Source: Xylanibacter muris (lineage in GTDB: Bacteria > Bacteroidota > Bacteroidia > Bacteroidales > Bacteroidaceae). From it: DNA of 64,000 nucleotides. Of this stretch, positions 25,197-34,380 are shown one piece after another. How positions within the stretch are numbered: the stretch's first letter is position 1; each line of letters starts with the position of its first letter. Below the pieces are notes generated by a model. That model made no database searches, was not told the origin of the DNA, and saw only the letters and a list, made by a program, of their open reading frames with translations. The stretch lies in contig NZ_JABKKF010000002.1 in assembly GCF_013166605.1 (NCBI RefSeq), positions 1-64,000 of the forward strand, written 5' to 3'. Made by a program: the position numbers and the translations under genes.

Positions 25197-27041
25197 ATGT
25201 GTGGAATTGTAGGGTATCTGGGCGAGAAGGATGCTTTCCCTGTATTGATAAAAGGTCTGAGACGTCTGGAATATCGTGGTTATGACAGTGCCGGAGTGGC
25301 TTTGGTAAACGGGAATGGCAATCTGAATGTTCTTAAGAGTAAAGGAAAGGTTGACGACCTTGTCGCTTTTTGTGAAGACAAGGATATTTCCGGTTCGGTG
25401 GGTATCGCCCACACTCGTTGGGCAACTCATGGTGAGCCTTCATCAGCAAATGCGCATCCGCATTATTCTCAATCTAAAAATCTTGCCATCATACATAATG
25501 GTATTATTGAGAATTATGCGGATTTAAAGAATAAGCTTATAGCAAAAGGGATTAAATTCCGTTCAGATACGGATACGGAAGTTCTTGTGCAGCTTATAGA
25601 ATACATACAGGAACGTAAATCCCTTGATTTGCTTACAGCAGTCCAGCTTGCCCTTCATGAGGTTATCGGAGCTTATGCGATAGCCGTTATAGACAGACGT
25701 ATCCCGAATCAGATCATAGCTGCTTGCAAGCAAAGTCCGCTTGTTGTCGGTATAGGCGACAATGAGTTCTTCATAGGCTCTGATGCGAGTCCCATTGTTG
25801 AATATACCGATCAGGTCGTTTATCTTGATGATGGAAATATTGCAGTTTTAAGACTTGGTGAAGAACTGAAGGTGGTAAGTATTCTTAACAGGAAGCTTTA
25901 TCCTGAAATCCAGACAGTGGATATCAATCTCGGCCAGTTGGAGAAAGGCGGATATCCTCATTTTATGCTCAAGGAGATATTCGAGCAGCCTGAATGTATA
26001 ACCAATTGTATGCGCGGCCGTGTTAATGTAAACGGTGATAATGTGGTGCTCAGCGCGGTGATAGACTATAAGCAATATTTGCTTAACGCAAAGCGTTTTA
26101 TCATTGTGGCATGCGGCACATCATGGCATGCGGCACTTATAGGGAAACAGATGATAGAGGGATTCTGCCGTATACCGGTGGAGGTGGAATATGCTTCAGA
26201 ATTCCGTTACCGGAATCCCGTAATAACAAAAGACGATGTCGTGATAGCTATATCGCAGAGCGGTGAAACGGCAGACACATTGGCGGCTGTAAAGCTTGCA
26301 CGCCAGCATGGAGCCTTTATTTATGGGATATGCAATGCTATCGGGTCAAGTATTCCACGTGTGACAGATACTGGTTCCTATATACATGTCGGTCCGGAGA
26401 TCGGTGTCGCTTCCACAAAAGCCTTCACGGGACAGGTTACCGTGCTTACCATGCTGGCCTTGGCACTTGCCAAGGAAAAGGAAACCATGTCGTATGAATG
26501 TTATAGGAAGATAGTGAAGGAACTTCATGAGATACCGGGTAAAATGCGTGAGGTGCTAAAGCTTAACAGCTGGATAGCCGATCTTAGCCGAACTTTCACA
26601 TACGCGAGAAATTTCCTTTATCTTGGACGTGGATACAGTTATCCTGTAGCACTTGAGGGTGCGCTGAAGCTTAAGGAAATAAGTTATATACATGCAGAGG
26701 GGTATCCTGCCGCAGAAATGAAACATGGTCCGATAGCCCTGATTGATTCAGATATGCCGGTAGTCGTTATTGCGACACATAACGGCATGTATGAGAAAGT
26801 GCTCAGCAATATACAGGAGGTGAAGGCAAGAAAGGGAAAGGTCATCGCTCTTGTGACAAAAGGTGACGACACAATAAGCCGTATTGCAGATGAGGTCATT
26901 GAGCTTCCTGACACTATAGAGTGTCTCGAACCGTTGTTGGCCACCATACCGCTTCAAATGCTTGCCTATCACATAGCGGTATGCAAGGGAAAGAACGTAG
27001 ACCAGCCCAGAAACCTGGCAAAGTCAGTGACTGTGGAATAG
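25197..27041 (+). CDS. glmS: glutamine-fructose-6-phosphate aminotransferase
   Basis: Makes glucosamine-6-phosphate from fructose-6-phosphate and glutamine, the entry to UDP-GlcNAc. The N-terminal nucleophile is C2 (MCGIVGYLG), with HTRWATHG and HNGIIEN from the class II glutaminase domain. Two SIS sugar-isomerase domains follow (SQSGETADT near 360 and the later GRGYSYPVALEGALKLKEISY region) and the C-terminus ends NLAKSVTVE as usual. Length 614 is normal. The operon continues with a second class II amidotransferase. Confidence 0.96.
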   Translation: MCGIVGYLGEKDAFPVLIKGLRRLEYRGYDSAGVALVNGNGNLNVLKSKGKVDDLVAFCEDKDISGSVGIAHTRWATHGEPSSANAHPHYSQSKNLAIIHNGIIENYADLKNKLIAKGIKFRSDTDTEVLVQLIEYIQERKSLDLLTAVQLALHEVIGAYAIAVIDRRIPNQIIAACKQSPLVVGIGDNEFFIGSDASPIVEYTDQVVYLDDGNIAVLRLGEELKVVSILNRKLYPEIQTVDINLGQLEKGGYPHFMLKEIFEQPECITNCMRGRVNVNGDNVVLSAVIDYKQYLLNAKRFIIVACGTSWHAALIGKQMIEGFCRIPVEVEYASEFRYRNPVITKDDVVIAISQSGETADTLAAVKLARQHGAFIYGICNAIGSSIPRVTDTGSYIHVGPEIGVASTKAFTGQVTVLTMLALALAKEKETMSYECYRKIVKELHEIPGKMREVLKLNSWIADLSRTFTYARNFLYLGRGYSYPVALEGALKLKEISYIHAEGYPAAEMKHGPIALIDSDMPVVVIATHNGMYEKVLSNIQEVKARKGKVIALVTKGDDTISRIADEVIELPDTIECLEPLLATIPLQMLAYHIAVCKGKNVDQPRNLAKSVTVE

Positions 27042-27123
27042 ATTGAAAGGCACTTTACACTTTATATGTTATTGGGATTAGAGTAAAAAGGATAACCACT
27101 ATATTTATCAGACATACAATTAA

Positions 27124-29019
27124 ATGGAGCAATTAAAACACGAATGTGGTGTGGCAATGATACGACTGTTGAAGCCACTCGATTATTACCAGCGTAAGTA
27201 CGGCACATGGATGTACGGTTTGAACAAACTCTATCTTATGATGGAGAAACAGCACAATCGCGGACAGGAAGGAGCCGGTATGGCATGTGTGAAACTTGCC
27301 ACGAAACCCGGGCATGAGTATATGTTCCGTGAACGTGCGGAAGGTTCAAATGCCATTACTGAGATTTTTGGGATTGCTCAAAAAGATTTTCGTGGACTTT
27401 CTCCCATGCAGCTTAATGATGTGGAGTATGCAAAAGCCAATTTGGATTTTGCAGGGGAAATGTATATGGGACATCTGAGATATTCCACAACGGGTAAGAG
27501 TGGTTTGAAGTATGTGCATCCTTTCCTTAGGCGCAACAACTGGAAAGCAAAAAACCTTTGCCTTTGCGGAAACTTCAATATGACGAATATTGATGAGATT
27601 TTTGATAAAGTGACCTCACAGGGACAGTGCCCGCGTATTTACAGCGACAGTTATATCATGCTCGAATGGATGGGGCATCGTCTTGACCGTGAAGTGGAGC
27701 GTAATTTTATAGAGGCGAAGGAAAAGGGGCTTGAAGGAACGGACATTACCGACTATATAGACAATAATGTTCTTATGGAGAATGTATTGAAGACCACTAT
27801 GCCTGATTTTGACGGCGGATATGTCGTATGCGGACTTACCGGCAGCGGCGAGATGTTCTCAATGCGTGACCCATGGGGCATACGTCCGGCATTCTATTAC
27901 AAGAACGATGAGATAATCGCTTTGGCCAGCGAGCGTCCTGTGCTACAGACAACATTTGATTTGGAATGTGATGACGTAAATGAATTGGAGCCGGGGCACG
28001 CCCTGATAGTAAATAAAGAGGGACATGCAAAGATAGAAAAGATTCTTGAACGTCGCGGTGATTCTGCATGTTCTTTTGAACGCATATATTTCAGCCGCGG
28101 TTCCGACCGTGATATATATGATGAGCGGAAGAAACTTGGAATGCAGCTCATGACACCTATTCTGAATGCCGTCGATGGTGATGTTGAGCATACTGTATTT
28201 TCTTTTATTCCAAATACAGCAGAGGTTGCTTTCTATGGAATGCTCAGAGGTTTTAAGGAATACATGAATGAACAGAAAATAAAGGCCATTGAAGAGATGG
28301 GGCGTATTCCTACACATGATGAGCTTGTCAGAATCATGAATATGTATGTACGTTCGGAGAAGGCTGCATGGAAGGATATAAAGCTGCGTACGTTTATTAC
28401 AGAAGGAAATTCGCGAAATGACCTTGCATCACATGTATATGATATTACCTACGAGGTGTTGGAGAAGAATGTAGACAATCTTGTTGTCATAGACGACAGT
28501 ATCGTGCGTGGAACTACATTGCGTGAGAGCATAATAAAGATTCTCGACAGACTGCATCCTAAAAAGATAGTCATAGTAAGCTCATCGCCACAGATCAGAT
28601 ATCCCGATTATTATGGAATAGACATGTCAAGTCTTGAGGAATTCATAGCTTTCCGTGCATGCATCGAGCTGATAAAGGAAAGGGGAATGCATTCACTTAT
28701 AGACGAGACATACAAGAACTGCAAGGAAGAGATAACCAAGGCAAAAGGCGATATGAGATGTTGTGTGAAGGACCTTTATAAACCGTTTACCGTAGAAGAA
28801 CTTAATAATAAGATGGTGGAACTGTTAAGGCCGGCTGAAGTTACAACTCCTATAGAATTGGTATTCCAAAGTATAGAAGGACTGCATGAGGCTATACCTA
28901 ATCATAAAGGCGACTGGTATTTCACGGGAGATTATCCTACTCCTGGAGGCATGAGGCTTGCCAATCAGGCTTTCATCAACTATATTGAGAAAGTATATCA
29001 GTACGAGCAGAAATTTTAA
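27124..29019 (+). CDS. amidophosphoribosyltransferase-like protein
   Basis: A PurF-like enzyme that would transfer glutamine amide nitrogen to PRPP. The nucleophile is C8 (MEQLKHE then CGVAM), implying removal of a seven-residue propeptide, as in propeptide-containing PurF enzymes. The PRPP motif VVIDDSIVRGTT is intact near residue 455. At 631 residues it is well over 100 residues longer than common PurF (about 470-505). The extra sequence lies around the glutaminase domain and at the C-terminus, including a YFTGDYPTPGG segment. It may be the house PurF of this lineage or a paralogue; the window has no other purF. It sits between glmS and carA. Confidence 0.83.
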   Translation: MEQLKHECGVAMIRLLKPLDYYQRKYGTWMYGLNKLYLMMEKQHNRGQEGAGMACVKLATKPGHEYMFRERAEGSNAITEIFGIAQKDFRGLSPMQLNDVEYAKANLDFAGEMYMGHLRYSTTGKSGLKYVHPFLRRNNWKAKNLCLCGNFNMTNIDEIFDKVTSQGQCPRIYSDSYIMLEWMGHRLDREVERNFIEAKEKGLEGTDITDYIDNNVLMENVLKTTMPDFDGGYVVCGLTGSGEMFSMRDPWGIRPAFYYKNDEIIALASERPVLQTTFDLECDDVNELEPGHALIVNKEGHAKIEKILERRGDSACSFERIYFSRGSDRDIYDERKKLGMQLMTPILNAVDGDVEHTVFSFIPNTAEVAFYGMLRGFKEYMNEQKIKAIEEMGRIPTHDELVRIMNMYVRSEKAAWKDIKLRTFITEGNSRNDLASHVYDITYEVLEKNVDNLVVIDDSIVRGTTLRESIIKILDRLHPKKIVIVSSSPQIRYPDYYGIDMSSLEEFIAFRACIELIKERGMHSLIDETYKNCKEEITKAKGDMRCCVKDLYKPFTVEELNNKMVELLRPAEVTTPIELVFQSIEGLHEAIPNHKGDWYFTGDYPTPGGMRLANQAFINYIEKVYQYEQKF

Positions 29020-29046
29020 ATAAAGACCAATACTTAAATTATACAG

Positions 29047-30123
29047 ATGAAGAGCGTTACATTAGTCCTTGAGGACGGAACGGAATTTCATGGCAAGTCA
29101 TTCGGTTATGATAAACCTGTGGCGGGAGAGGTGGTCTTCAATACGGCAATGATGGGATATCCGGAGTGTCTTACGGATCCGTCGTACGCCGGACAATTGA
29201 TGACGCTTACTTATCCTTTAGTTGGAAACTATGGCGTGCCTCCTTTTACGGTTGGTGCGGATAAGCTTGCAACATTCATGGAAAGTGACAAAATCTACGC
29301 TTCGGCTATCATTGTGGCGGATTACAGTGAAGAATATAGCCATTGGAATGCGGCGGAAAGTTTGGCTGAATGGCTTAGGCGTGAACAGGTTCCCGGTATA
29401 ACGGGAATAGATACCCGTCAGTTGACAAAAGTGTTGCGTGAACATGGAGTCATGATGGGAAAAATTCTTTTTGATGACCAGCCTGACAATATTCCTACGG
29501 CTGATTACTCCGGAGTAAACTTTGTAGACCTTGTAAGTTGCAAGGAGATCATCCGCTATAATGAAGGTGCAGGAAAGAAGGTAATTCTTGTAGACTGCGG
29601 TGTGAAAAACAACATTATCCGTTGTTTGGTCAGCCGTGGGGTGGAGGTTATCCGTGTGCCGTGGAATTTTGACTATACCGGTATGGATTTTGACGGATTG
29701 TTTCTTGGAAACGGTCCGGGTGATCCTGATATGTGTGAGGAGGCCGTTACAATTATACGCAAACAGATGGATAATTCACGTAAGCCTATATGCGGTATCT
29801 GTATGGGTAACCAATTGTTGGCTAAGGCCGGAGGAGCAACAATATATAAGTTGAAATACGGACACCGTTCTCACAACCAGCCGGTTCGTGAGGTTGGTAC
29901 AGAACGATGTTATATAACAAGTCAGAATCACGGGTATGCCGTTGATGCAAGAACGTTGGGTTCCGGATGGCGTGAACTGTTTGTAAACATGAATGACGGC
30001 TCTAATGAAGGTATATGCCATAAGGAGAATCCTTGGTTTACGAGCCAGTTTCATCCGGAAGCATGTTCAGGCCCTGTAGATACAGAATTTATGTTTGACC
30101 GTTTTGTTGATAAATTAAAGTAA
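29047..30123 (+). CDS. carA: carbamoyl-phosphate synthase small subunit
   Basis: Glutaminase subunit delivering ammonia to CarB for pyrimidine and arginine synthesis. The class I triad is visible as C252 (GICMGNQ), H336 and E338 (FHPEA). The N-terminal CarA-specific domain (FHGKSFGYDKPVAGEVVFNTAMMGYPE region) is intact. Length 358 is normal. It follows the PurF-like gene after 27 bp and precedes carB by five bases. Confidence 0.96.
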   Translation: MKSVTLVLEDGTEFHGKSFGYDKPVAGEVVFNTAMMGYPECLTDPSYAGQLMTLTYPLVGNYGVPPFTVGADKLATFMESDKIYASAIIVADYSEEYSHWNAAESLAEWLRREQVPGITGIDTRQLTKVLREHGVMMGKILFDDQPDNIPTADYSGVNFVDLVSCKEIIRYNEGAGKKVILVDCGVKNNIIRCLVSRGVEVIRVPWNFDYTGMDFDGLFLGNGPGDPDMCEEAVTIIRKQMDNSRKPICGICMGNQLLAKAGGATIYKLKYGHRSHNQPVREVGTERCYITSQNHGYAVDARTLGSGWRELFVNMNDGSNEGICHKENPWFTSQFHPEACSGPVDTEFMFDRFVDKLK

Positions 30124-30128
30124 GGACA

Positions 30129-33100
30129 ATGAAAGACGAAAATATAAAGAAAGTTCTTCTGCTCGGCTCAGGTGCGTTGAAAATAGGTGAGGCCGGTGAG
30201 TTTGACTATTCCGGTTCTCAAGCCCTTAAGGCACTGCGTGAAGAGGGAGTCTATACAATATTGATAAATCCCAATATCGCGACAGTACAGACATCGGAAG
30301 GCGTTGCCGACCAGATTTATTATCTTCCTGTGCAGCCATACTTTGTAGAGCGTGTGATAGAGAAAGAGCGTCCGGATGGTATTCTTCTTGCTTTTGGAGG
30401 ACAGACGGCGCTGAATTGCGGTGTGGCTCTTTATCAGAGCGGTGTCCTTGATAAATATAATGTCAGGGTTCTTGGCACTCCGGTGCGTGCCATCATGGAT
30501 ACGGAAGACCGTGAGCTTTTTGTCGGAAAACTTAACGAGATAGGTGTAAAGACGATAAAAAGTGAGGCTTGTGAAACCATTGAACATGCAAGAAAGGCTG
30601 CGAGTGAACTCGGCTATCCGGTTATTCTCCGTGCGGCTTATGCCTTGGGAGGTCTGGGCAGCGGTTTCTGTGACAATGAGGAAGAACTTGACAGGTTGGC
30701 CGAGAAGGCTTTTTCTTTCTCTCCACAGGTCCTTGTGGAAAAGAGCCTGAAAGGCTGGAAGGAAATAGAATACGAAGTTGTGCGTGACCGTTATGACAAC
30801 TGTATCACCGTTTGTAATATGGAGAATTTCGATCCGTTGGGTATCCATACCGGTGAAAGCATAGTCATTGCCCCTTCCCAGACCCTTACGAATAGCGAAT
30901 ATCATAAGCTTCGTGCATTATCCATAAAGATTATCCGCCATATAGGTATAGTGGGAGAATGTAATGTGCAATATGCATTTGACCCAAAGAGTGAGGATTA
31001 CAGGGTCATAGAGGTAAATGCCCGACTTAGCCGTTCTTCTGCCCTTGCATCAAAAGCAACGGGATATCCGTTGGCTTTCGTTGCTGCAAAGTTGGGTATG
31101 GGCTATGGATTGTTTGAACTGAAAAACTCTGTGACAAAGACTACAAGTGCGTTCTTTGAGCCGGCACTCGACTATGTGGTATGTAAAATACCCCGTTGGG
31201 ATTTAAGCAAGTTCCGTGGTGTTGACAAGGAGCTTGGTTCATCCATGAAGTCTGTAGGAGAAGTTATGGCCATTGGGCGAAACTTTGAGGAAGCCATCCA
31301 GAAAGGTCTGCGTATGATAGGACAGGGTATGCATGGTTTTGTAGAGAATAAGGAACTTGAGATACCGGACATTGATTCTGCCTTGCGTGAGCCGACAGAC
31401 AAACGTGTGTTTATTATATCCAAGGCCATGCATAAGGGATATACCATCGACCATATACATGAGCTTACAAAGATAGACAAATGGTTCCTCAGAAAGTTGA
31501 AGCACATAATTGATATAGATGAGCGTATGAAAGCTCTCAATAATATCAATAATCTTGATAGGGAATTATTGCGCGAAGCTAAAATATATGGTTTCACGGA
31601 TTTCCAGATAGCACGTGCCGTAGGACTTGAAGCCGAATTGAAGAGTATGGCAAAAGCAGGTCTTGTCGTGAGGAATCTTAGAAAAGGATATGGTATCCTG
31701 CCATACGTAAAACAGATAGACACTTTGGCTGCGGAATATCCCGCACAGACAAATTATCTGTATCTGACTTATGCTGGTGTGGCTCATGATATCAAGTTTG
31801 AAAGGGACAAGCGCTCTATCGTTGTTCTTGGTTCCGGTGCATACCGTATCGGTTCTTCCGTGGAATTTGACTGGTGCGGAGTACAGGCACTTAATACTAT
31901 TCGAAAAGAAGGATACCGTTCTGTAATGATAAACTATAATCCTGAGACAGTGTCTACGGATTATGACATGTGTGACCGCCTTTATTTTGATGAGCTTACG
32001 TTTGAGCGTGTTCTTGATATCATAGATTTGGAAGTTCCTTATGGCGTTATTGTTTCCACGGGCGGACAAATACCGAATAATCTTGCCATGCGTCTTGACG
32101 GACAGCATGTGCCTATACTTGGAACTTCCGCTAAAGATATAGACAATGCAGAGGATAGGGCAAAATTTTCTTCAATGCTTGGACGCAACGGTATTGACCA
32201 GCCGGCATGGAGTGCGCTTACATCCATGGATGATATAAATAAATTTATAGACAATGTCGGCTTTCCCGTGCTTGTGCGTCCTTCATACGTATTGTCCGGT
32301 GCGGCAATGAATGTATGTTCAAACAAGGAGGAATTGGAGAAGTTCCTTTGCCTTGCGGCAAATGTAAGCGAAGACCATCCGGTTGTTGTAAGCCAGTTTA
32401 TTGAGCATGCCAAGGAGGTTGAGATGGATGCAGTGGCAAAGAACGGTGAGATAATCGCCTATGCCATCAGTGAGCATATAGAGTTTGCCGGTGTCCATTC
32501 AGGAGATGCGACTATTCAGTTCCCGCCGCAAAAGCTCTATTGTGAGACAGTAAGGAGGATAAAGCGTGTAAGCAGGATGATAGCCAAAGAGCTTCACATC
32601 AGCGGGCCTTTTAACATACAGTTCCTGGCTAAGGATAACGATATAAAGGTCATTGAGTGTAATCTTCGTGCGTCACGTTCGTTTCCGTTTGTAAGTAAGG
32701 TTTTGAAGATAAACCTCATAGAGCTTGCGACCAAGGTGATGTTGGGGCTTAATGTTGAGAAACCGCATAAGAGTCTGTTTGATTTGGATTATGTAGGAAT
32801 AAAGGCAAGCCAGTTCTCTTTCAACCGCTTGCAGAAAGCCGATCCGGTTCTTGGCGTTGATATGGCTTCAACCGGTGAAGTGGGGTGTCTTGGTGATGAT
32901 ACGAGTACGGCTTTGCTTAAGAGCATGTTGTCTGTAGGCCATCGCATACCGGAAAAGAATATTCTTCTTTCCACAGGCGGTGCAAAACAGAAAGCGGAAA
33001 TGCTGGATGCTGCGCGTATGCTTGTCAGTCATGGGTATAATATCTATGCTACGGGCGGCACTTCAAGATTTCTTAAGGAGAATGGTGTCGAGAATACTAT

Positions 33101-33356
33101 GGTTTACTGGCCGTCTGAAGATAAGAAGCCGCAGGCTCTTGACATGTTGCATGACCATGAGATAGATATGGTGGTGAATATTCCAAAGGACCTTACTGCA
33201 GGTGAACTTTCAAATGGCTATAAGATACGCCGTGCGGCTATCGACCTTAATGTTCCGTTGATTACGAACAGCCGTCTTGCAAGTGCCTTTATACATGCTT
33301 TCTGTACGGTCGGAATAGATGGAATCGGCATAAAAAGCTGGGCTGAGTATAAATGA
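30129..33356 (+). CDS. carB: carbamoyl-phosphate synthase large subunit
   Basis: Builds carbamoyl phosphate from bicarbonate, ammonia and two ATP. Two homologous ATP-grasp halves are evident: the first begins KKVLLLGSGALKIGEAGEFDYSG (residue 6), the second KRSIVVLGSGAYRIGSSVEFDW (about 560). A C-terminal MGS-like regulatory domain starts around 940 (KNILLSTGGAKQKAEM) and includes the ATGGTSRFL motif. Length 1075 is standard. It directly follows carA and is followed after 42 bp by fabD. Confidence 0.97.
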   Translation: MKDENIKKVLLLGSGALKIGEAGEFDYSGSQALKALREEGVYTILINPNIATVQTSEGVADQIYYLPVQPYFVERVIEKERPDGILLAFGGQTALNCGVALYQSGVLDKYNVRVLGTPVRAIMDTEDRELFVGKLNEIGVKTIKSEACETIEHARKAASELGYPVILRAAYALGGLGSGFCDNEEELDRLAEKAFSFSPQVLVEKSLKGWKEIEYEVVRDRYDNCITVCNMENFDPLGIHTGESIVIAPSQTLTNSEYHKLRALSIKIIRHIGIVGECNVQYAFDPKSEDYRVIEVNARLSRSSALASKATGYPLAFVAAKLGMGYGLFELKNSVTKTTSAFFEPALDYVVCKIPRWDLSKFRGVDKELGSSMKSVGEVMAIGRNFEEAIQKGLRMIGQGMHGFVENKELEIPDIDSALREPTDKRVFIISKAMHKGYTIDHIHELTKIDKWFLRKLKHIIDIDERMKALNNINNLDRELLREAKIYGFTDFQIARAVGLEAELKSMAKAGLVVRNLRKGYGILPYVKQIDTLAAEYPAQTNYLYLTYAGVAHDIKFERDKRSIVVLGSGAYRIGSSVEFDWCGVQALNTIRKEGYRSVMINYNPETVSTDYDMCDRLYFDELTFERVLDIIDLEVPYGVIVSTGGQIPNNLAMRLDGQHVPILGTSAKDIDNAEDRAKFSSMLGRNGIDQPAWSALTSMDDINKFIDNVGFPVLVRPSYVLSGAAMNVCSNKEELEKFLCLAANVSEDHPVVVSQFIEHAKEVEMDAVAKNGEIIAYAISEHIEFAGVHSGDATIQFPPQKLYCETVRRIKRVSRMIAKELHISGPFNIQFLAKDNDIKVIECNLRASRSFPFVSKVLKINLIELATKVMLGLNVEKPHKSLFDLDYVGIKASQFSFNRLQKADPVLGVDMASTGEVGCLGDDTSTALLKSMLSVGHRIPEKNILLSTGGAKQKAEMLDAARMLVSHGYNIYATGGTSRFLKENGVENTMVYWPSEDKKPQALDMLHDHEIDMVVNIPKDLTAGELSNGYKIRRAAIDLNVPLITNSRLASAFIHAFCTVGIDGIGIKSWAEYK

Positions 33357-33398
33357 TAATATATAATAAACATACATTTAAATATATAAATAAAAGAT

Positions 33399-34286
33399 AT
33401 GAAAGCATTTGTTTTTCCCGGTCAGGGAGCACAGTTTGTCGGAATGGGCAAGGAACTTTATGACAACAATCCATTGGCAAAGGAACTTTTTGAAAAAGCA
33501 AACGATATCCTCGGTTATCGTATTACCGATATAATGTTTAGCGGGACTGATGAAGAACTGAAACAGACAAAAGTAACACAGCCGGCAGTATTCCTTCATA
33601 GCGTTATCAAGGCATTCTGTCTTGGTGATGATTTTGCACCTCAGATGGTTGCCGGTCATTCTCTCGGTGAGTTTTCTGCTTTGGTGGCTGCCGGTGCGTT
33701 GAGTTTTGAAGATGGCTTGAAGCTTGTTTATGCCCGTGCGATGGCTATGCAGAAAGCTTGTGACATGGCACCTTCCACAATGGCGGCAATTGTGGGTTTG
33801 CCTGATGAGAAGATTGAGGCGATATGTGAAGGGATAAGCAAGGATGGTCATGTGGTTGTTCCTGCAAACTATAATTGCCCTGGCCAGTTGGTGATTTCCG
33901 GTAATATAGAGGCAATAAATGAGGCCTGTGAGCAACTTAAAGCCGCCGGTGCCAAACGTGCATTGCCATTGAAGGTCGGTGGCGCGTTCCACTCTCCTTT
34001 GATGCAGCCTGCAAAAGATGAGCTTCAGGCAGCTATTGAAGGCACAGACTTCTCTGCTCCGAAGTGCCCGGTTTATCAGAATGTAGACGGCAAACCACAT
34101 GTTGAGCCGGAAGAGATAAAGGCAAATCTGATTGCCCAGCTTACAAGTGGTGTGCGTTGGACATCGTGTGTGCAGAATATGATTGCAGACGGTGCTGATG
34201 ACTTTACCGAGTGCGGTCCGGGAAAAGCTCTTCAGGGCATGATTGGACGTATAGACAAGAATGTGGCTGTTTGCGGTATAGCATAA
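33399..34286 (+). CDS. fabD: malonyl-CoA-ACP transacylase
   Basis: Transfers malonyl groups to acyl carrier protein for fatty acid synthesis. N-terminal MKAFVFPGQGAQFVGMG, the nucleophile S88 in AGHSLGEFSAL and the catalytic histidine in GGAFHSPLM are all present. Length 295 is normal. It is the last gene before a hairpin terminator and was probably cotranscribed from the export lipoprotein promoter or an internal one; fabD is not near other fatty acid genes here. Confidence 0.95.
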   Translation: MKAFVFPGQGAQFVGMGKELYDNNPLAKELFEKANDILGYRITDIMFSGTDEELKQTKVTQPAVFLHSVIKAFCLGDDFAPQMVAGHSLGEFSALVAAGALSFEDGLKLVYARAMAMQKACDMAPSTMAAIVGLPDEKIEAICEGISKDGHVVVPANYNCPGQLVISGNIEAINEACEQLKAAGAKRALPLKVGGAFHSPLMQPAKDELQAAIEGTDFSAPKCPVYQNVDGKPHVEPEEIKANLIAQLTSGVRWTSCVQNMIADGADDFTECGPGKALQGMIGRIDKNVAVCGIA

Positions 34287-34295
34287 CTGCTTGTT

Positions 34296-34356
34296 AAATA
34301 ATCCTTTGCTATGAGAAAACAGGACTTTGTTTTCCGGCAGAGGATTATTTGTTTTA
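34296..34356 (+). terminator. nested-hairpin terminator after fabD
   Basis: An outer stem AAATAATCCT/AGGATTATTT (34296-34305, 34341-34350) encloses an inner stem GAAAACA/TGTTTTC, and GTTTT follows. It separates fabD from the amylase gene. Confidence 0.7.
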
Positions 34357-34380
34357 ATAAAACAATCAAAGATTTCCTTT

